From Eubacterium sp. OM08-24 (GTDB lineage: Bacteria; Bacillota; Clostridia; Oscillospirales; Acutalibacteraceae): a DNA stretch of 64,000 bases. The translations under genes and the position numbers were made by a program. The stretch covers positions 81,537-145,536 of the forward strand of contig NZ_QSTA01000004.1 in NCBI RefSeq assembly GCF_003438075.1, written 5' to 3'. Under the pieces are notes generated by a model. It was not told where the DNA came from, searched no databases, and worked only from the letters and a program-made list of their open reading frames with translations. Below, in pieces: positions 17,947 to 27,420 of this stretch (position 1 is the first letter of the stretch; each line of letters starts with the position of its first letter).

Positions 17947-17975
17947 TTGACTTTGCTAAAAGTTGGCGGTATAAT
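17947..17975 (+). promoter_or_regulatory. sigma-A promoter of serC-serA
   Basis: TTGACT (17947-17952), 17-nt spacer, TATAAT (17970-17975), 55 nt upstream of the serC ATG. Confidence 0.8.
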
Positions 17976-18030
17976 TTAATAGTCAGTATTAGTTAAAACT
18001 ATAAATAATATTTCAAGGGAGATTTTTAAT

Positions 18031-19116
18031 ATGGCAAGAGTATATAACTTTTCTGCCGGTCCTTCAATGCTTCCGGAGGCAGTATTAAAGACAGCAGCAG
18101 ATGAAATGCTTGATTATCAGGGCAGCGGACAGAGCGTAATGGAAATGTCACACCGCAGCAAAACTTATGATAAGATCATTAAGGACGCTGAGGCTTTACT
18201 TCGTGAGATTATGAACATTCCTGACAACTACAAGGTTATGTTCCTCCAGGGCGGCGGTTCTACTCAGTTTGCAATGGTAGCGCTAAACTTTATGAACAAG
18301 AACAATAAGGCTGACTACATAATTACAGGTCAGTGGGCTAAAAAGGCTTACAAAGAGGCTGCTCGTTATGGCGATGCTAAGGCCGTTGCTTCTTCAGAGG
18401 ATAAAACTTTCTCTTATATTCCTAAGACAGATAAGTCAATGTTCAGAGAGGACGCTGACTATGTATATATTTGTATGAACAATACTATTTACGGTACTGT
18501 TTATCATGAGCTTCCGGATACAGGCGATATTCCGCTTATTGCAGATATTTCATCTTGTATTCTTTCAGAGCCTATTGATGTAACAAAGTTTGGCGCACTC
18601 TTTGCAGGTGCTCAAAAGAATATGGCTCCTGCAGGTCTTACAATCGCAATTGTTCGTGAGGATCTTATCGGCAATGCTATGGACATCTGCCCGACAATGC
18701 TTAACTATAAGACTCACGCTGACGCAGATTCACTTTTCAACACACCTCCTTGCTACACAATTTATATTGCAAAGCTTGTTCTTGAGTGGATTAAGAATGA
18801 GGTTGGCGGTCTTGATAAGATGAAAGAGCTTAACGAGAAAAAGGCTAAACTTCTTTATGATTTCCTTGATAATTCAGAACTCTTTAAGGGTACTGTTGTT
18901 CCTGAGGATCGTTCACTTATGAATGTTCCGTTTGTAACAGGCAATGCAGATCTTGACGCTAAGTTTGTTAAAGAGGCAACAGAGGCAGGTCTTGTTAATA
19001 TTAAGGGTCACCGTACAGTTGGCGGTATGAGAGCTTCTATCTACAATGCTATGCCATATGAGGGTGTAGTTGCTCTTGTTGACTTTATGAAGAAGTTTGA
19101 GGCAGAAAACAAGTAA
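18031..19116 (+). CDS. serC: phosphoserine aminotransferase
   Basis: 361 aa class-V PLP aminotransferase. YNFSAGPSMLPEAVL is the diagnostic N-terminus, LQGGGSTQF the phosphate/PLP loop, ADISSCILSEPID the PLP-ring Asp, and FAGAQKNMAPAGLT the PLP lysine; the C-terminus has GHRTVGGMRASIYNAMP. Makes 3-phosphoserine from phosphohydroxypyruvate. Own promoter at 17947; serA follows after 48 nt. RBS AAGGGAG. Confidence 0.97.
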   Translation: MARVYNFSAGPSMLPEAVLKTAADEMLDYQGSGQSVMEMSHRSKTYDKIIKDAEALLREIMNIPDNYKVMFLQGGGSTQFAMVALNFMNKNNKADYIITGQWAKKAYKEAARYGDAKAVASSEDKTFSYIPKTDKSMFREDADYVYICMNNTIYGTVYHELPDTGDIPLIADISSCILSEPIDVTKFGALFAGAQKNMAPAGLTIAIVREDLIGNAMDICPTMLNYKTHADADSLFNTPPCYTIYIAKLVLEWIKNEVGGLDKMKELNEKKAKLLYDFLDNSELFKGTVVPEDRSLMNVPFVTGNADLDAKFVKEATEAGLVNIKGHRTVGGMRASIYNAMPYEGVVALVDFMKKFEAENK

Positions 19117-19164
19117 TTTTTGCTCAAACATCTGCTTTAAATAAAATAAAAGAGGATGAATACA

Positions 19165-20319
19165 ATGTTTAATATACTTACTCTCAATAAAATTGCTGCC
19201 GTTGGCACAAGCCGCCTTGGCGACAATTACGCTTACGGTGACGATGTTCAGAATCCTGACGCAGTTCTCGTAAGAAGTGCCGCAATGCACGATATGCAGT
19301 TTGCCGACAACCTCCTTGCTATTGCAAGAGCAGGCGCAGGCACAAACAACATTCCTAAGGATGTTTGCTCTGAAAAGGGTATTGTAGTTTTCAATACTCC
19401 CGGTGCTAACGCAAATGCCGTTAAGGAGCTTGTTATTGCAGGTCTTTTACTCTCTTCAAGAAGAGTAATGGAGGGCGCTGACTGGGCAAAGACACTCAAG
19501 GGCAACGGTGACGCAGTAGGTAAGATGGTAGAAAAAGGCAAGAGCCAGTTTGTAGGTCCTGAAATCAAGGGCAAAACTCTCGGCGTAATCGGTCTTGGCG
19601 CTATCGGCATTCTTGTTGCTAACTGCGCTGTTGCACTCGGTATGGATGTAATCGGCTTTGATCCGTTTATGTCTGTAACAAACGCATTAAAGCTCAATCC
19701 TGCCGTTAAGCTTATGAAGAACGGCGAGGATGTAATGGTTAATTGTGATTACCTTACAATCCATGTTCCGCTTACAGCTGACACAAGAGATATGGTTGAC
19801 GCTGATATGATTGCTAAGATGAAAGACGGCGTTCGTATTCTTAATTTCAGCCGTGACGGTCTTGTTAATTCAACAGCTGTTCTTGAGGCTGTTAAGAGCG
19901 GTAAGGTTGCTAAGTATGTAACAGACTTTGCAACTGATGATATTATTGGCGAAGAAAACATTATTTGTCTTCCACACCTCGGTGCATCTACTCCTGAGAG
20001 TGAAGACAACTGCGCTGTTATGGCTTGTGATGAGCTTAAAGAATACCTCGAAAACGGCAACATTATTAATTCTGTAAACTATCCTGCACTTTCACTTGCA
20101 AGATCAAGCACAGAGAATGTTCGTTTCTGCGTAATGCACAAGAATGTACCTGAACTTCTTAAAAAGGTACTTTCTGAGGTAAACGGCAATGTAGAAAATA
20201 TGCTTTCAAAGAGCCGTGGCGACTACGCTTATGCAATTATTGATGTTGCAGGCGGTACTCCTGATAACGCTGCCGCTATTGCAGCTATTGAAGGTGTAAT
20301 CCGTGTTCGTGCTATCTAA
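19165..20319 (+). CDS. serA: D-3-phosphoglycerate dehydrogenase
   Basis: 384 aa. NAD-binding LGVIGLGAIGILVA near the middle, RAGAGTNNIP in the substrate loop, catalytic His in CLPHLGASTPESEDN, and a short C-terminal ACT-like domain (about 310-384) with DVAGGTPDN. First step of serine synthesis. An ATG at 19156 lies one base after AAGAGG, so the ATG at 19165 is the better start. serB is not in the window. A terminator follows at 20342. Confidence 0.95.
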   Translation: MFNILTLNKIAAVGTSRLGDNYAYGDDVQNPDAVLVRSAAMHDMQFADNLLAIARAGAGTNNIPKDVCSEKGIVVFNTPGANANAVKELVIAGLLLSSRRVMEGADWAKTLKGNGDAVGKMVEKGKSQFVGPEIKGKTLGVIGLGAIGILVANCAVALGMDVIGFDPFMSVTNALKLNPAVKLMKNGEDVMVNCDYLTIHVPLTADTRDMVDADMIAKMKDGVRILNFSRDGLVNSTAVLEAVKSGKVAKYVTDFATDDIIGEENIICLPHLGASTPESEDNCAVMACDELKEYLENGNIINSVNYPALSLARSSTENVRFCVMHKNVPELLKKVLSEVNGNVENMLSKSRGDYAYAIIDVAGGTPDNAAAIAAIEGVIRVRAI

Positions 20320-20341
20320 AAGCATAATATAATGAAGTCAT

Positions 20342-20371
20342 AGGGCGGCAGAGATATTCTGTCGCCCTTTT
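20342..20371 (+). terminator. intrinsic terminator after serA
   Basis: Stem AGGGCGGCAG (20342-20351) / CTGTCGCCCT (20359-20368) followed by TTTTAAAGTTTTG. Confidence 0.85.
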
Positions 20372-20422
20372 AAAGTTTTGTTTTAATGTCCTATTTTAAA
20401 TGTTGGGGTAACATTAATAGAT

Positions 20423-20450
20423 TATGGTTTAACTCGTGCGCTAAACCATA
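20423..20450. promoter_or_regulatory. perfect inverted repeat upstream of the dockerin gene
   Basis: TATGGTTTA (20423-20431) / TAAACCATA (20442-20450), 10-nt loop, 49 nt before the ATG at 20499 and without a T-tract. It may be an operator or a leader hairpin rather than a terminator. Confidence 0.35.
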
Positions 20451-20498
20451 CTTTCCCACAATTGTTGATAAAGAATTTTTTTGAATTGAGGAATGAAA

Positions 20499-22613
20499 AT
20501 GAGAGGTATAAAAAAATTATCTGCAATTACGCTGACTGCCATGCTTGCATTTTCTTCTACGTTTACTGCATTTGGCGCAGAAGTAACAGAATCGGTTTCT
20601 TACAGCAAATGGGGCAGTAAAACCGTATGCGAAGCATTGGGAATAGATACTGCCGAATACTACAAATGGATTGTAAATCACGATAATGATTCAAGCAATG
20701 ATTATCATACTTACACTGTTTCTAAAAATTATGATTCATCTGTAGGTAGTGATTATTATCTCGGTACAAAATATACATCGGGCGACCATCGTACACCAAA
20801 AGGAGATACCAAAGGGTACTTTAATACAGATTTATATTCACCAAACAGCGGATATTACTGTGTAGGTTACGGTAGACAAGACGAGCTTAACGGTTCATCG
20901 TACAAGCCGCAGATGAACTGCACAGGATTTGTATGGCATATACTTTACAAGTCGCTTGCAAATACCAAGGCACAAAAGGGTCAGTCGGTAAGCTATGCAT
21001 ACGCAAACACTCATATTCCGAGTTATTCGTATGCGGCTTATGATACGGGTCAGGATACATGGATTAATTGGGCGAGCAATAACAATATCAGGACATATTA
21101 TTTTGACGGTACAAGTGCCATTAATAATGCATTGAACAGCGGAGTGCTTGAAAAAGGCGATATTATTTTTATGCTCGGTACGGCTGACGCTCATGTCGGT
21201 ATTTTTTACGGCAATAATTCAAAAAATAACAAGTTCTGGCATTCTCAATATAAAAATGTAAATACAATTACAAATATTGAACCGAGGGGTACTTGCTACG
21301 GATTGTATGTATTTAAAACAGGTTGTTCAAACGGTATAGATCTTAATATTCAGCTTAACAGCACACAAAGCGGATTAAAGGGTACTTCATACGATTATTC
21401 ACAGTTTGAATACACGGTTTATGCTGACTCGGCTTGTAGAAAGCCTGTCGGAAAAATTGTACCGCAGTCTGACGGATTCGGTGCATTTGGTCTGACAAGC
21501 AGTCAACAATATTCATCATCAAGTGCAGTTGCGAGGGGTGTGCCTGTTGCAAATACTTCTTATTGGTGCAAAGAAACAAAAACACCGAACGGGTATGTTG
21601 CAGACAACACGGTATATAAATTTGAAAAGTCTACATTGACATGGGGCGGTACGGAAAGATACTATGCAGGTGTAGCTGTAAATGAAAATAACCATAAATT
21701 AAGCAAAATAAACAAGACGCCTAAAATAGCACTCCGTATTCAGAATGTGTCATCTTATTCCGAATTGACCGATAATAATGAAAATTATTCACTTAGCGGT
21801 GCGGTTTATGAAGTCTATAATTCAGATAACACTTTTTGCGGTTATATGAAAACAGGCGAAGACGGCTGGGTATGCGCAACTTCAAAAGAAAAGACCGACG
21901 ATGTAAATAATATTAAATGGAATGAAAGTGCGTTCGATTCAGCTCTTTATATGCCGTACGGTAATTATTACGCAAAGCAGGTTGTTGCTCCGAAAGGTTT
22001 TGAATTATTTTCTGACAGAATAATTCTTGACAATGTTTATCAATATACATGGAGCGGTCTTACAGTTTATTATGCTCAAGCTGAAAATACACCGATAAAG
22101 TTGGATACTTCGACAGTAAGAGTAAATCTTACAAATGAGTTTAAAGTCCCGATAAACTGTGCGGAGTTTGAATTGTTTTCAGATGAGGAATGTCAAAATC
22201 TCATTGATACGGCAATAACGGACAATAACGGTATAGCCGAATTTGCTAAGCCGTTACAAGTCGGCGTTTATTATATTAAGCAGAAAAAATCCGCTGTCGG
22301 TTATTTTTACGATTCGGCGGTAACGGAAGTTGTTGTTAAAGAAGAAAATATCGGCAGTAATACTGACATATCGTTATTTGCAAAAAGCAAGGGCGATGTA
22401 AATAAAGACGACAATATTGATATTACAGACATCACGGTAATTCAGCTGTTTGTCGCAGGCAAAAAAGCAGAGGACGGTTCGGATTTTGTTGATATAAATG
22501 ATACCGTCAGCTTTGATAATGCCGATATTGACGGCAACGGAATAATAAATATCAACGATATTACTAATCTTCAGATAATAATTTCAAAGAATGCAAAGCA
22601 AAAAGAGAATTGA
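20499..22613 (+). CDS. secreted NlpC/P60-like + SpaA/Cna-B repeats + type I dockerin protein
   Basis: 704 aa. ATG 20499 lies 7 nt after GAGG (ATG 20493 is too close). Signal peptide about 1-27. Papain-like NlpC/P60-type domain about 30-270 with candidate catalytic Cys in PQMNCTGFVWHIL and His in ADAHVGIFYG. Then three SpaA/Cna-B-like prealbumin domains (about 285-385, 400-520, 535-615), each ending in an xPxGY/F-like strand. The C-terminus (about 630-698) is a dockerin with two Ca-binding loops, DVNKDDNIDITD and DIDGNGIININD. The dockerin implies docking on a cohesin scaffold at the cell surface; the N-terminal domain suggests wall hydrolysis or remodelling. No SD-proximal partner gene. The 3' end overlaps a truncated MATE frame. 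Confidence 0.85.
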   Translation: MRGIKKLSAITLTAMLAFSSTFTAFGAEVTESVSYSKWGSKTVCEALGIDTAEYYKWIVNHDNDSSNDYHTYTVSKNYDSSVGSDYYLGTKYTSGDHRTPKGDTKGYFNTDLYSPNSGYYCVGYGRQDELNGSSYKPQMNCTGFVWHILYKSLANTKAQKGQSVSYAYANTHIPSYSYAAYDTGQDTWINWASNNNIRTYYFDGTSAINNALNSGVLEKGDIIFMLGTADAHVGIFYGNNSKNNKFWHSQYKNVNTITNIEPRGTCYGLYVFKTGCSNGIDLNIQLNSTQSGLKGTSYDYSQFEYTVYADSACRKPVGKIVPQSDGFGAFGLTSSQQYSSSSAVARGVPVANTSYWCKETKTPNGYVADNTVYKFEKSTLTWGGTERYYAGVAVNENNHKLSKINKTPKIALRIQNVSSYSELTDNNENYSLSGAVYEVYNSDNTFCGYMKTGEDGWVCATSKEKTDDVNNIKWNESAFDSALYMPYGNYYAKQVVAPKGFELFSDRIILDNVYQYTWSGLTVYYAQAENTPIKLDTSTVRVNLTNEFKVPINCAEFELFSDEECQNLIDTAITDNNGIAEFAKPLQVGVYYIKQKKSAVGYFYDSAVTEVVVKEENIGSNTDISLFAKSKGDVNKDDNIDITDITVIQLFVAGKKAEDGSDFVDINDTVSFDNADIDGNGIININDITNLQIIISKNAKQKEN

Positions 22614-23037
22614 TGACAGCATAAAATACGGCACTGTTTACACAACCGTAATAATGTTTGTCGGATTGATTGCAATAGAAATCATAGCAAATCCGCTTTC
22701 GAGCGGATTCGGACTGTCGGGAGAAACTCAGTCGCTTTGTATAGGCGCAATGAGAATAGTATCGGCAAGTTTTGTGTTTGCAGGCATTAATATAGCTTTT
22801 CAAGGAATGTTTCAGGCTATTAACGGCGGAATGCAGTCGCTTATCGTTTCTGTTTGCCGTCAGCTTGTTTTTGTACTGCCGCTCACATGGGTGTTTACAA
22901 TGCTTGTAAATCAGTCGATTTGCGGCGAATGGATAATTTGGCTCGCCGTACCTGTTGCAGAAATATTATCGGCTGTAATTTCTGTTGTACTTATGAAAAA
23001 ACTTTATAAAAAACAAATAAACGGCTTAACGGCATAA
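22591..23037 (+). pseudogene. C-terminal remnant of a MATE-family efflux transporter
   Basis: 148 codons from an ATG inside the 3' end of the dockerin gene, in a different frame. From KKRIDDSIKYG onward it reads like the last four transmembrane helices of a MATE/NorM antiporter (cytoplasmic loop, then IKYGTVYTTVIMFVG, AGINIAFQGMFQAINGG, and the final ILSAVISVVLMKK helix). A full MATE protein is about 450 aa, so roughly two thirds are missing and no upstream half is present. Probably a remnant cut by the rearrangement that brought in the dockerin gene. Translation as a small membrane protein cannot be excluded. A terminator follows. Confidence 0.75.
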
Positions 23038-23041
23038 AAAT

Positions 23042-23070
23042 TCCCCTGCATATTTTCGTTATGCAGGGGA
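23042..23070. terminator. bidirectional terminator
   Basis: Perfect 10-bp stem TCCCCTGCAT (23042-23051) / ATGCAGGGGA (23061-23070), loop of 9, between convergent genes. On the minus strand it is followed by an AATTTTT-type tract. Confidence 0.8.
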
Positions 23071-23079
23071 TAAGTTTTA

Positions 23080-23466
23080 TTATTGCTCTTTCATAAATGT
23101 AAATGAGGTTGTGTTATCGTATGAATAGGTGAGGGTTTGCCTTGCCGACTCGTAGCTCAGCTTTTCGCTGTTGCCGTTTAGTGTAGCGTCAACGCTTGTG
23201 CCGCTGAAAACATAGCTGCCTTTATATTCAATACCCGCAAGCGTTGCGGTACAACTGCCGTTTCCTTTAAAATTAAATTCAAAATATCCGTCCTTAAGCT
23301 CAAGCTCGCTGTATTGTACGGTTTCTCCGTCGATAACGGCAGATACAGGGACCCATTTACCCTTGAGCACTTCGTTTTCGCTTTTATCTCCGCAGCCGCT
23401 TAAAAGAAAAATTACAGCAAAAAGCGATAGGAAAACAAGTGAAGTGCGCTTTATAATACATTTCAT
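23080..23466 (-). CDS. small lipoprotein, unknown function
   Basis: 128 aa. Short signal peptide ending in lipobox LLSGC (Cys about residue 20), then a single compact beta-rich domain of the pattern L-x-GKWVPVS...F-x-F-x-G-NG-x-C...Y-x-GSYVFSGT...FTFMKEQ. This is typical of small lipocalin-like or META-like lipoproteins in Clostridia. No specific family recognised. Start ATG 23466 is chosen over 23529 because the lipoprotein signal begins there. Confidence 0.7.
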   Translation of the reverse strand: MKCIIKRTSLVFLSLFAVIFLLSGCGDKSENEVLKGKWVPVSAVIDGETVQYSELELKDGYFEFNFKGNGSCTATLAGIEYKGSYVFSGTSVDATLNGNSEKLSYESARQTLTYSYDNTTSFTFMKEQ

Positions 23467-23598
23467 TATAACACATCCCGATATTGATATAATATATATT
23501 ATTTTATCATTTTTTGCGTTTTTAGTCAATTTGCGGAATGTAGAGTATTTCTAACATATTAATGATATGAATGTGCAAATTGTAAGAATTTATATGAA

Positions 23599-24048
23599 TT
23601 ACCGGTGACCTTTAAGTTTTGACACCGCTTTTTTCAGTTCCTGCGGTATATCGTCGGCACTTAGTGTATCGTGAATTTTGCAAGTGCCTGCTTTTTGCGC
23701 AGTTTCGTAATACCAGCATTTGTAGTCTAAAACCCCGAGGGTTTCGTTCAGCTTTTCCATTTGTGCAAGTACGGCATCTCTCTGCTTTCTTATTAGCTCA
23801 AGTCGCTTGTCGATTGATGCATCTCCCTCAAGAGTCCAATCTATAAAAACTTTGATGTCTTTAAGCGACATACCTGTTCTTTTAAGACATTCAATGAGAG
23901 TTAATAACTCATAATCGGAATCGTCAAAAATGCGGATACCGCCGTTTGTACGCTTTACATTCGGCATAAGTCCTTCTTTGTCATAATATCTAAGAGTTGA
24001 CGGCTGCATATCAAGTCTTTTTGAAATTTCACCTATAGTATATTGCAT
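23599..24048 (-). CDS. MerR-family transcriptional regulator
   Basis: 149 aa. N-terminal winged helix MQYTIGEISKRLDMQPSTLRYYDKEGL, then IRIFDDSDYELLTLIECLKRTGMSLKDIK, then a dimerisation coiled coil. Two cysteines (KCWYYETAQKAGTCK) in the effector region could sense redox or a metal, but the arrangement is not that of MerR, ZntR or SoxR. Similar proteins respond to organic effectors. It is divergent from valS and has no obvious target beside it, so autoregulation from the 24049-24180 region is possible. Confidence 0.88.
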   Translation of the reverse strand: MQYTIGEISKRLDMQPSTLRYYDKEGLMPNVKRTNGGIRIFDDSDYELLTLIECLKRTGMSLKDIKVFIDWTLEGDASIDKRLELIRKQRDAVLAQMEKLNETLGVLDYKCWYYETAQKAGTCKIHDTLSADDIPQELKKAVSKLKGHR

Positions 24049-24179
24049 AAGAACACCTCATTCAAGTTAAAGTAAGCTATAAGTATTGTAGCATTTCAAA
24101 ATTTGACTGTCAACATAATTCTTATAATACAAAATGTTTTGAATATGATTAATTACTATGATTTTTTATCTCTGCATAA

Positions 24180-24208
24180 TTGACAAATTGCAAGCAAAAT
24201 GCGATAAT
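24180..24208 (+). promoter_or_regulatory. sigma-A promoter of valS
   Basis: TTGACA (24180-24185), 17-nt spacer, GATAAT (24203-24208). The leader to the start codon is only about 50 nt and holds a small hairpin (TCGGG/CCCGA, 24225-24241). No T-box was found, so tRNA-Val-dependent antitermination is not indicated. Confidence 0.7.
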
Positions 24209-24263
24209 ATAAGGGTATATTTGTCGGGTAATCTGCCCGAATAAATTGTAAGGAGATATGATT

Positions 24264-26885
24264 ATGGCAAAGGAGCTTGCTAAATCCTACAAACCGTCTG
24301 AGTTTGAGGACAGAATTTATGATTTCTGGATGAAGGGCAACTACTTCCATGCAGAAGTTGACAAAGATAAAAAACCATACACAATCGTTATGCCGCCGCC
24401 AAACATTACAGGTCAGCTGCATATCGGTCACGCACTTGACCTTACACTTCAGGATACTCTCATTCGTTGGAGAAGAATGCAGGGCTATGCTGCACTTTGG
24501 CTTCCGGGTACAGACCATGCTTCTATTGCGACAGAGGCTAAAATCGTTGAAGCTATGCGCAAAGAGGGCGTTACCAAAGATGATTTAGGCAGAGAGGGTT
24601 TCCTCAAGCGTGCATGGGAGTGGAAAAAGGAGTACGGCGGAAGAATTACCCGTCAGTTCCGTAAGCTCGGTTCAAGCTGTGACTGGCAGCGTGAGCGCTT
24701 TACAATGGACGAGGGTTGTTCTAAGGCGGTTAAGGAAGTTTTCGTAAAACTTTACAAGAAAGGACTTATTTATCGTGGCGAGCGTATTATCAACTGGTGC
24801 CCGCATTGCTGCACATCAATTTCAGACGCTGAGGTTGACTTTGCAGAGCAGGAGGGCTTTTTCTGGCATCTCCGCTATCCGTTAAAGGACGGCAGCGGTT
24901 ATGTTGAGCTTGCTACAACAAGACCGGAAACACTCTTGGGCGATACTGCCGTAGCAGTAAACCCTGATGACGAAAGATATAAAGACATTGTAGGCAAAAC
25001 ACTTATTCTTCCGCTTGTAGGAAGAGAAATTCCTGTTGTTGCCGATTCATATGTAGAAAAGGATTTTGGTACAGGCGTAGTTAAAATTACTCCTGCACAT
25101 GACCCTAATGACTTTGAGGTTGGTTTAAGACACAACCTTGAGGTTATCAATGTTATGGACGATACTGCCCATATGAATGAAAACGCAGGCAAATATCAGG
25201 GTATGGACAGATACGAGTGTCGAGAGGCTATCGTAAAGGATCTTGAAGAGGGCGGATTCCTTGTAAAGATTGAGCCGCATACTCATAATGTAGGTACTTG
25301 CTACCGTTGTAAGACAACTGTTGAGCCGAGAGTGTCAAAGCAGTGGTTCGTAAAAATGGAACCTCTTGCAAAGCCTGCAATCAAATGCGTAAAAGAAAAG
25401 CAGACTCAGATTATTCCTGAGAGATTTGAAAAAGTATATTATCACTGGATGGAGAACATCAAGGATTGGTGTATTTCCCGTCAGCTTTGGTGGGGACACA
25501 GAATTCCTGCTTGGTATTGCGATGACTGCGGTGAGGTTATCGTAGCAAAGGAAACTCCCGTAGCTTGCCCTAAGTGCGGTAAAAACCATTTGCATCAGGA
25601 CGAGGATACTCTTGATACATGGTTCAGTTCGGCATTGTGGCCGTTCTCAACACTCGGCTGGCCTGACAAGACACCTGAGCTTGAGTATTTCTATCCTACA
25701 AATACACTTGTAACCGGTTATGATATTATTTTCTTCTGGGTTGCAAGAATGATATTCTCTGCTATTGAGCAGACAGGTCAAGCACCGTTCAAGACCGTAT
25801 TTATGCACGGTATTGTAAGAGATGAGCTTGGCAGAAAGATGTCTAAGTCACTCGGTAACGGTCCTGACCCGATTGATGTTATCAACAGATACGGTGCCGA
25901 TGCGCTAAGATTCTTGCTTGTAACAGGTAACTCACCGGGAAATGATATCAGATATTCAGAAAAGCGTATTGAGGCTTGTGCTAACTTTGCTAATAAGCTT
26001 TGGAACGCCGCTCGCTATGTTCATATGAATATTGACGATTACAATGTAGAAAACAAGCTCCCCGATACTCTTACAACAGAGGATAAGTGGATTGTTTCTA
26101 AATTCAATACAGTGGCTAAGGAAGTAAACGAAAACCTTGAAAAATTTGAGCTTGGCATTGCCGTTCAAAAGGTTTACGAGTTTATTTGGGATTGCTATTG
26201 CGACTGGTATATTGAACTTGCTAAGACAAGACTTTCGGGTGACGGCGAGGACGCTCAGAACGCAAGACAGGTACTCCTTTATGTACTTGATCAGATTTTA
26301 AGACTTCTTCACCCATTTATGCCATATGTAACAGAAGAAATTTGGCAGACAATTCCTCACGAGGGTGAAACCGTTATGCTCGCTAAGTACCCTGAGTACA
26401 AGGCAGAGCTTGACTTCCCGGATGCTGTTGCTGAAATGGAAAGAGTTATGGATGCTATTCGTGCTATCCGTAACCGCCGCAGTGAGATGAATGTTCCTCC
26501 GTCAAAGAAAGCTAAGGTTTATGTTGCAACTAAGTTTGCTGATACATTTACTAACGGCACACCGTTTATTCAGAAACTTGCATCTGCAAATGAGGTAGAG
26601 GTTGCCGAGCACTTTGACATTGAGGGCGCAGTAACGGTTGTTACCGCTGACGCAAAGATTTACATTCCGCTTAGCGAACTTGTTGACAAGGATGCAGAGC
26701 TTGCAAGACTTAACAAAGAGCTTGAGCAGGTTAAGAAAAGACTTGCACAGAGCGAGGGCAAGCTCAATAATGCAGGCTTTGTTGCAAAAGCACCTGAAGC
26801 CGTTATCGAAAAAGTAAAGGGTCAGGCTGCAAAGGAAAGAGAGCAGATTGCACTCATTACCGCAGCTATTGACGCATTAAAATAA
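24264..26885 (+). CDS. valS: valyl-tRNA synthetase
   Basis: 873 aa class-I synthetase. [16 protein letters not shown] contains the HIGH motif, the editing domain starts near [17 protein letters not shown] (about 215-345), and [14 protein letters not shown] is the KMSKS loop. An anticodon-binding helical bundle follows, and a C-terminal coiled coil (about 805-870, [16 protein letters not shown]) is typical of ValRS. The ATG at 24264 has AGGAG at the right distance; the ATG at 24258 is too close. Cytoplasmic, essential. Own promoter and terminator, so monocistronic. Confidence 0.98.
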   Translation: MAKELAKSYKPSEFEDRIYDFWMKGNYFHAEVDKDKKPYTIVMPPPNITGQLHIGHALDLTLQDTLIRWRRMQGYAALWLPGTDHASIATEAKIVEAMRKEGVTKDDLGREGFLKRAWEWKKEYGGRITRQFRKLGSSCDWQRERFTMDEGCSKAVKEVFVKLYKKGLIYRGERIINWCPHCCTSISDAEVDFAEQEGFFWHLRYPLKDGSGYVELATTRPETLLGDTAVAVNPDDERYKDIVGKTLILPLVGREIPVVADSYVEKDFGTGVVKITPAHDPNDFEVGLRHNLEVINVMDDTAHMNENAGKYQGMDRYECREAIVKDLEEGGFLVKIEPHTHNVGTCYRCKTTVEPRVSKQWFVKMEPLAKPAIKCVKEKQTQIIPERFEKVYYHWMENIKDWCISRQLWWGHRIPAWYCDDCGEVIVAKETPVACPKCGKNHLHQDEDTLDTWFSSALWPFSTLGWPDKTPELEYFYPTNTLVTGYDIIFFWVARMIFSAIEQTGQAPFKTVFMHGIVRDELGRKMSKSLGNGPDPIDVINRYGADALRFLLVTGNSPGNDIRYSEKRIEACANFANKLWNAARYVHMNIDDYNVENKLPDTLTTEDKWIVSKFNTVAKEVNENLEKFELGIAVQKVYEFIWDCYCDWYIELAKTRLSGDGEDAQNARQVLLYVLDQILRLLHPFMPYVTEEIWQTIPHEGETVMLAKYPEYKAELDFPDAVAEMERVMDAIRAIRNRRSEMNVPPSKKAKVYVATKFADTFTNGTPFIQKLASANEVEVAEHFDIEGAVTVVTADAKIYIPLSELVDKDAELARLNKELEQVKKRLAQSEGKLNNAGFVAKAPEAVIEKVKGQAAKEREQIALITAAIDALK

Positions 26886-26890
26886 AAATT

Positions 26891-26920
26891 AAGGGGCAGT
26901 CTTCGTGACTGCCCTTTGTT
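26891..26920 (+). terminator. intrinsic terminator after valS
   Basis: Stem GGGGCAGTC (26893-26901) / GACTGCCC (26907-26914), loop TTCGT, then TTTGTTT. Confidence 0.85.
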
Positions 26921-26936
26921 TAAGGTGAGTTTTTGT

Positions 26937-27377
26937 ATGGAATGGATATTTAAAAGTTTTGATGAACTTACAAATGAAGAATTATATGCTGTTTTGAAAT
27001 TGAGATTTGAAGTCTTTGTAATCGAGCAGGAATGCCTTGAAATAGACCCCGATGATAAAGACCAAAAATGTATGCATTTAATACTTGAAGATGACGGAAA
27101 AATTATAGGTTGTGCAAGAATTTTGCCTCCTAATCTTTCATACGATGAGCCGTCTATAGGCAGAATTGTGCTTGATAAGACATACAGAGGAAAAGGACTT
27201 GGCAGAGAGATTGTGCAAAAGTGCATTGACTTTATTCACAATATTATGAAGATACAAAAAATCAGGATTTCAGGTCAGGCGTATTTGCTTGATTTTTATA
27301 AAAGTTTTGGCTTTGTTGTTACCAAAGGCCCGTATTTTGAGGATAAAATACCGCATTATCAAATGCTTTTAAGCTGA
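26937..27377 (+). CDS. GNAT N-acetyltransferase, ElaA family
   Basis: 146 aa. MEWIFKSFDELTNEELYAVL followed by LRFEVFVIEQECL is the ElaA-type N-terminus; the acetyl-CoA loop is RGKGLGREIVQ and the C-terminal strand FYKSFGFVV. ElaA proteins are small GNATs of unknown acceptor. ATG 26937 follows AAGGTGAG; a TTG at 26916 would overlap the valS terminator. A strong terminator follows. Confidence 0.85.
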   Translation: MEWIFKSFDELTNEELYAVLKLRFEVFVIEQECLEIDPDDKDQKCMHLILEDDGKIIGCARILPPNLSYDEPSIGRIVLDKTYRGKGLGREIVQKCIDFIHNIMKIQKIRISGQAYLLDFYKSFGFVVTKGPYFEDKIPHYQMLLS

Positions 27378-27410
27378 AAAATGCCCTTGTCTTGCGACAG
27401 GGGCATTTTT
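27377..27410. terminator. bidirectional terminator between two acetyltransferase genes
   Basis: 15-bp stem from AAAAATGCCC (27377-27386) plus TTGTC to GACAG plus GGGCATTTTT (27401-27410), loop TTGC. T-tracts are present on both strands. Confidence 0.9.
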
Positions 27411-27420
27411 TATGTGTAAA

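Noticed and set aside
24050..24263. T-box leader for valS
   Set aside because: No AGGGTGGNACCGCG-like core and no large leader structure; the promoter sits only about 50 nt from the start.
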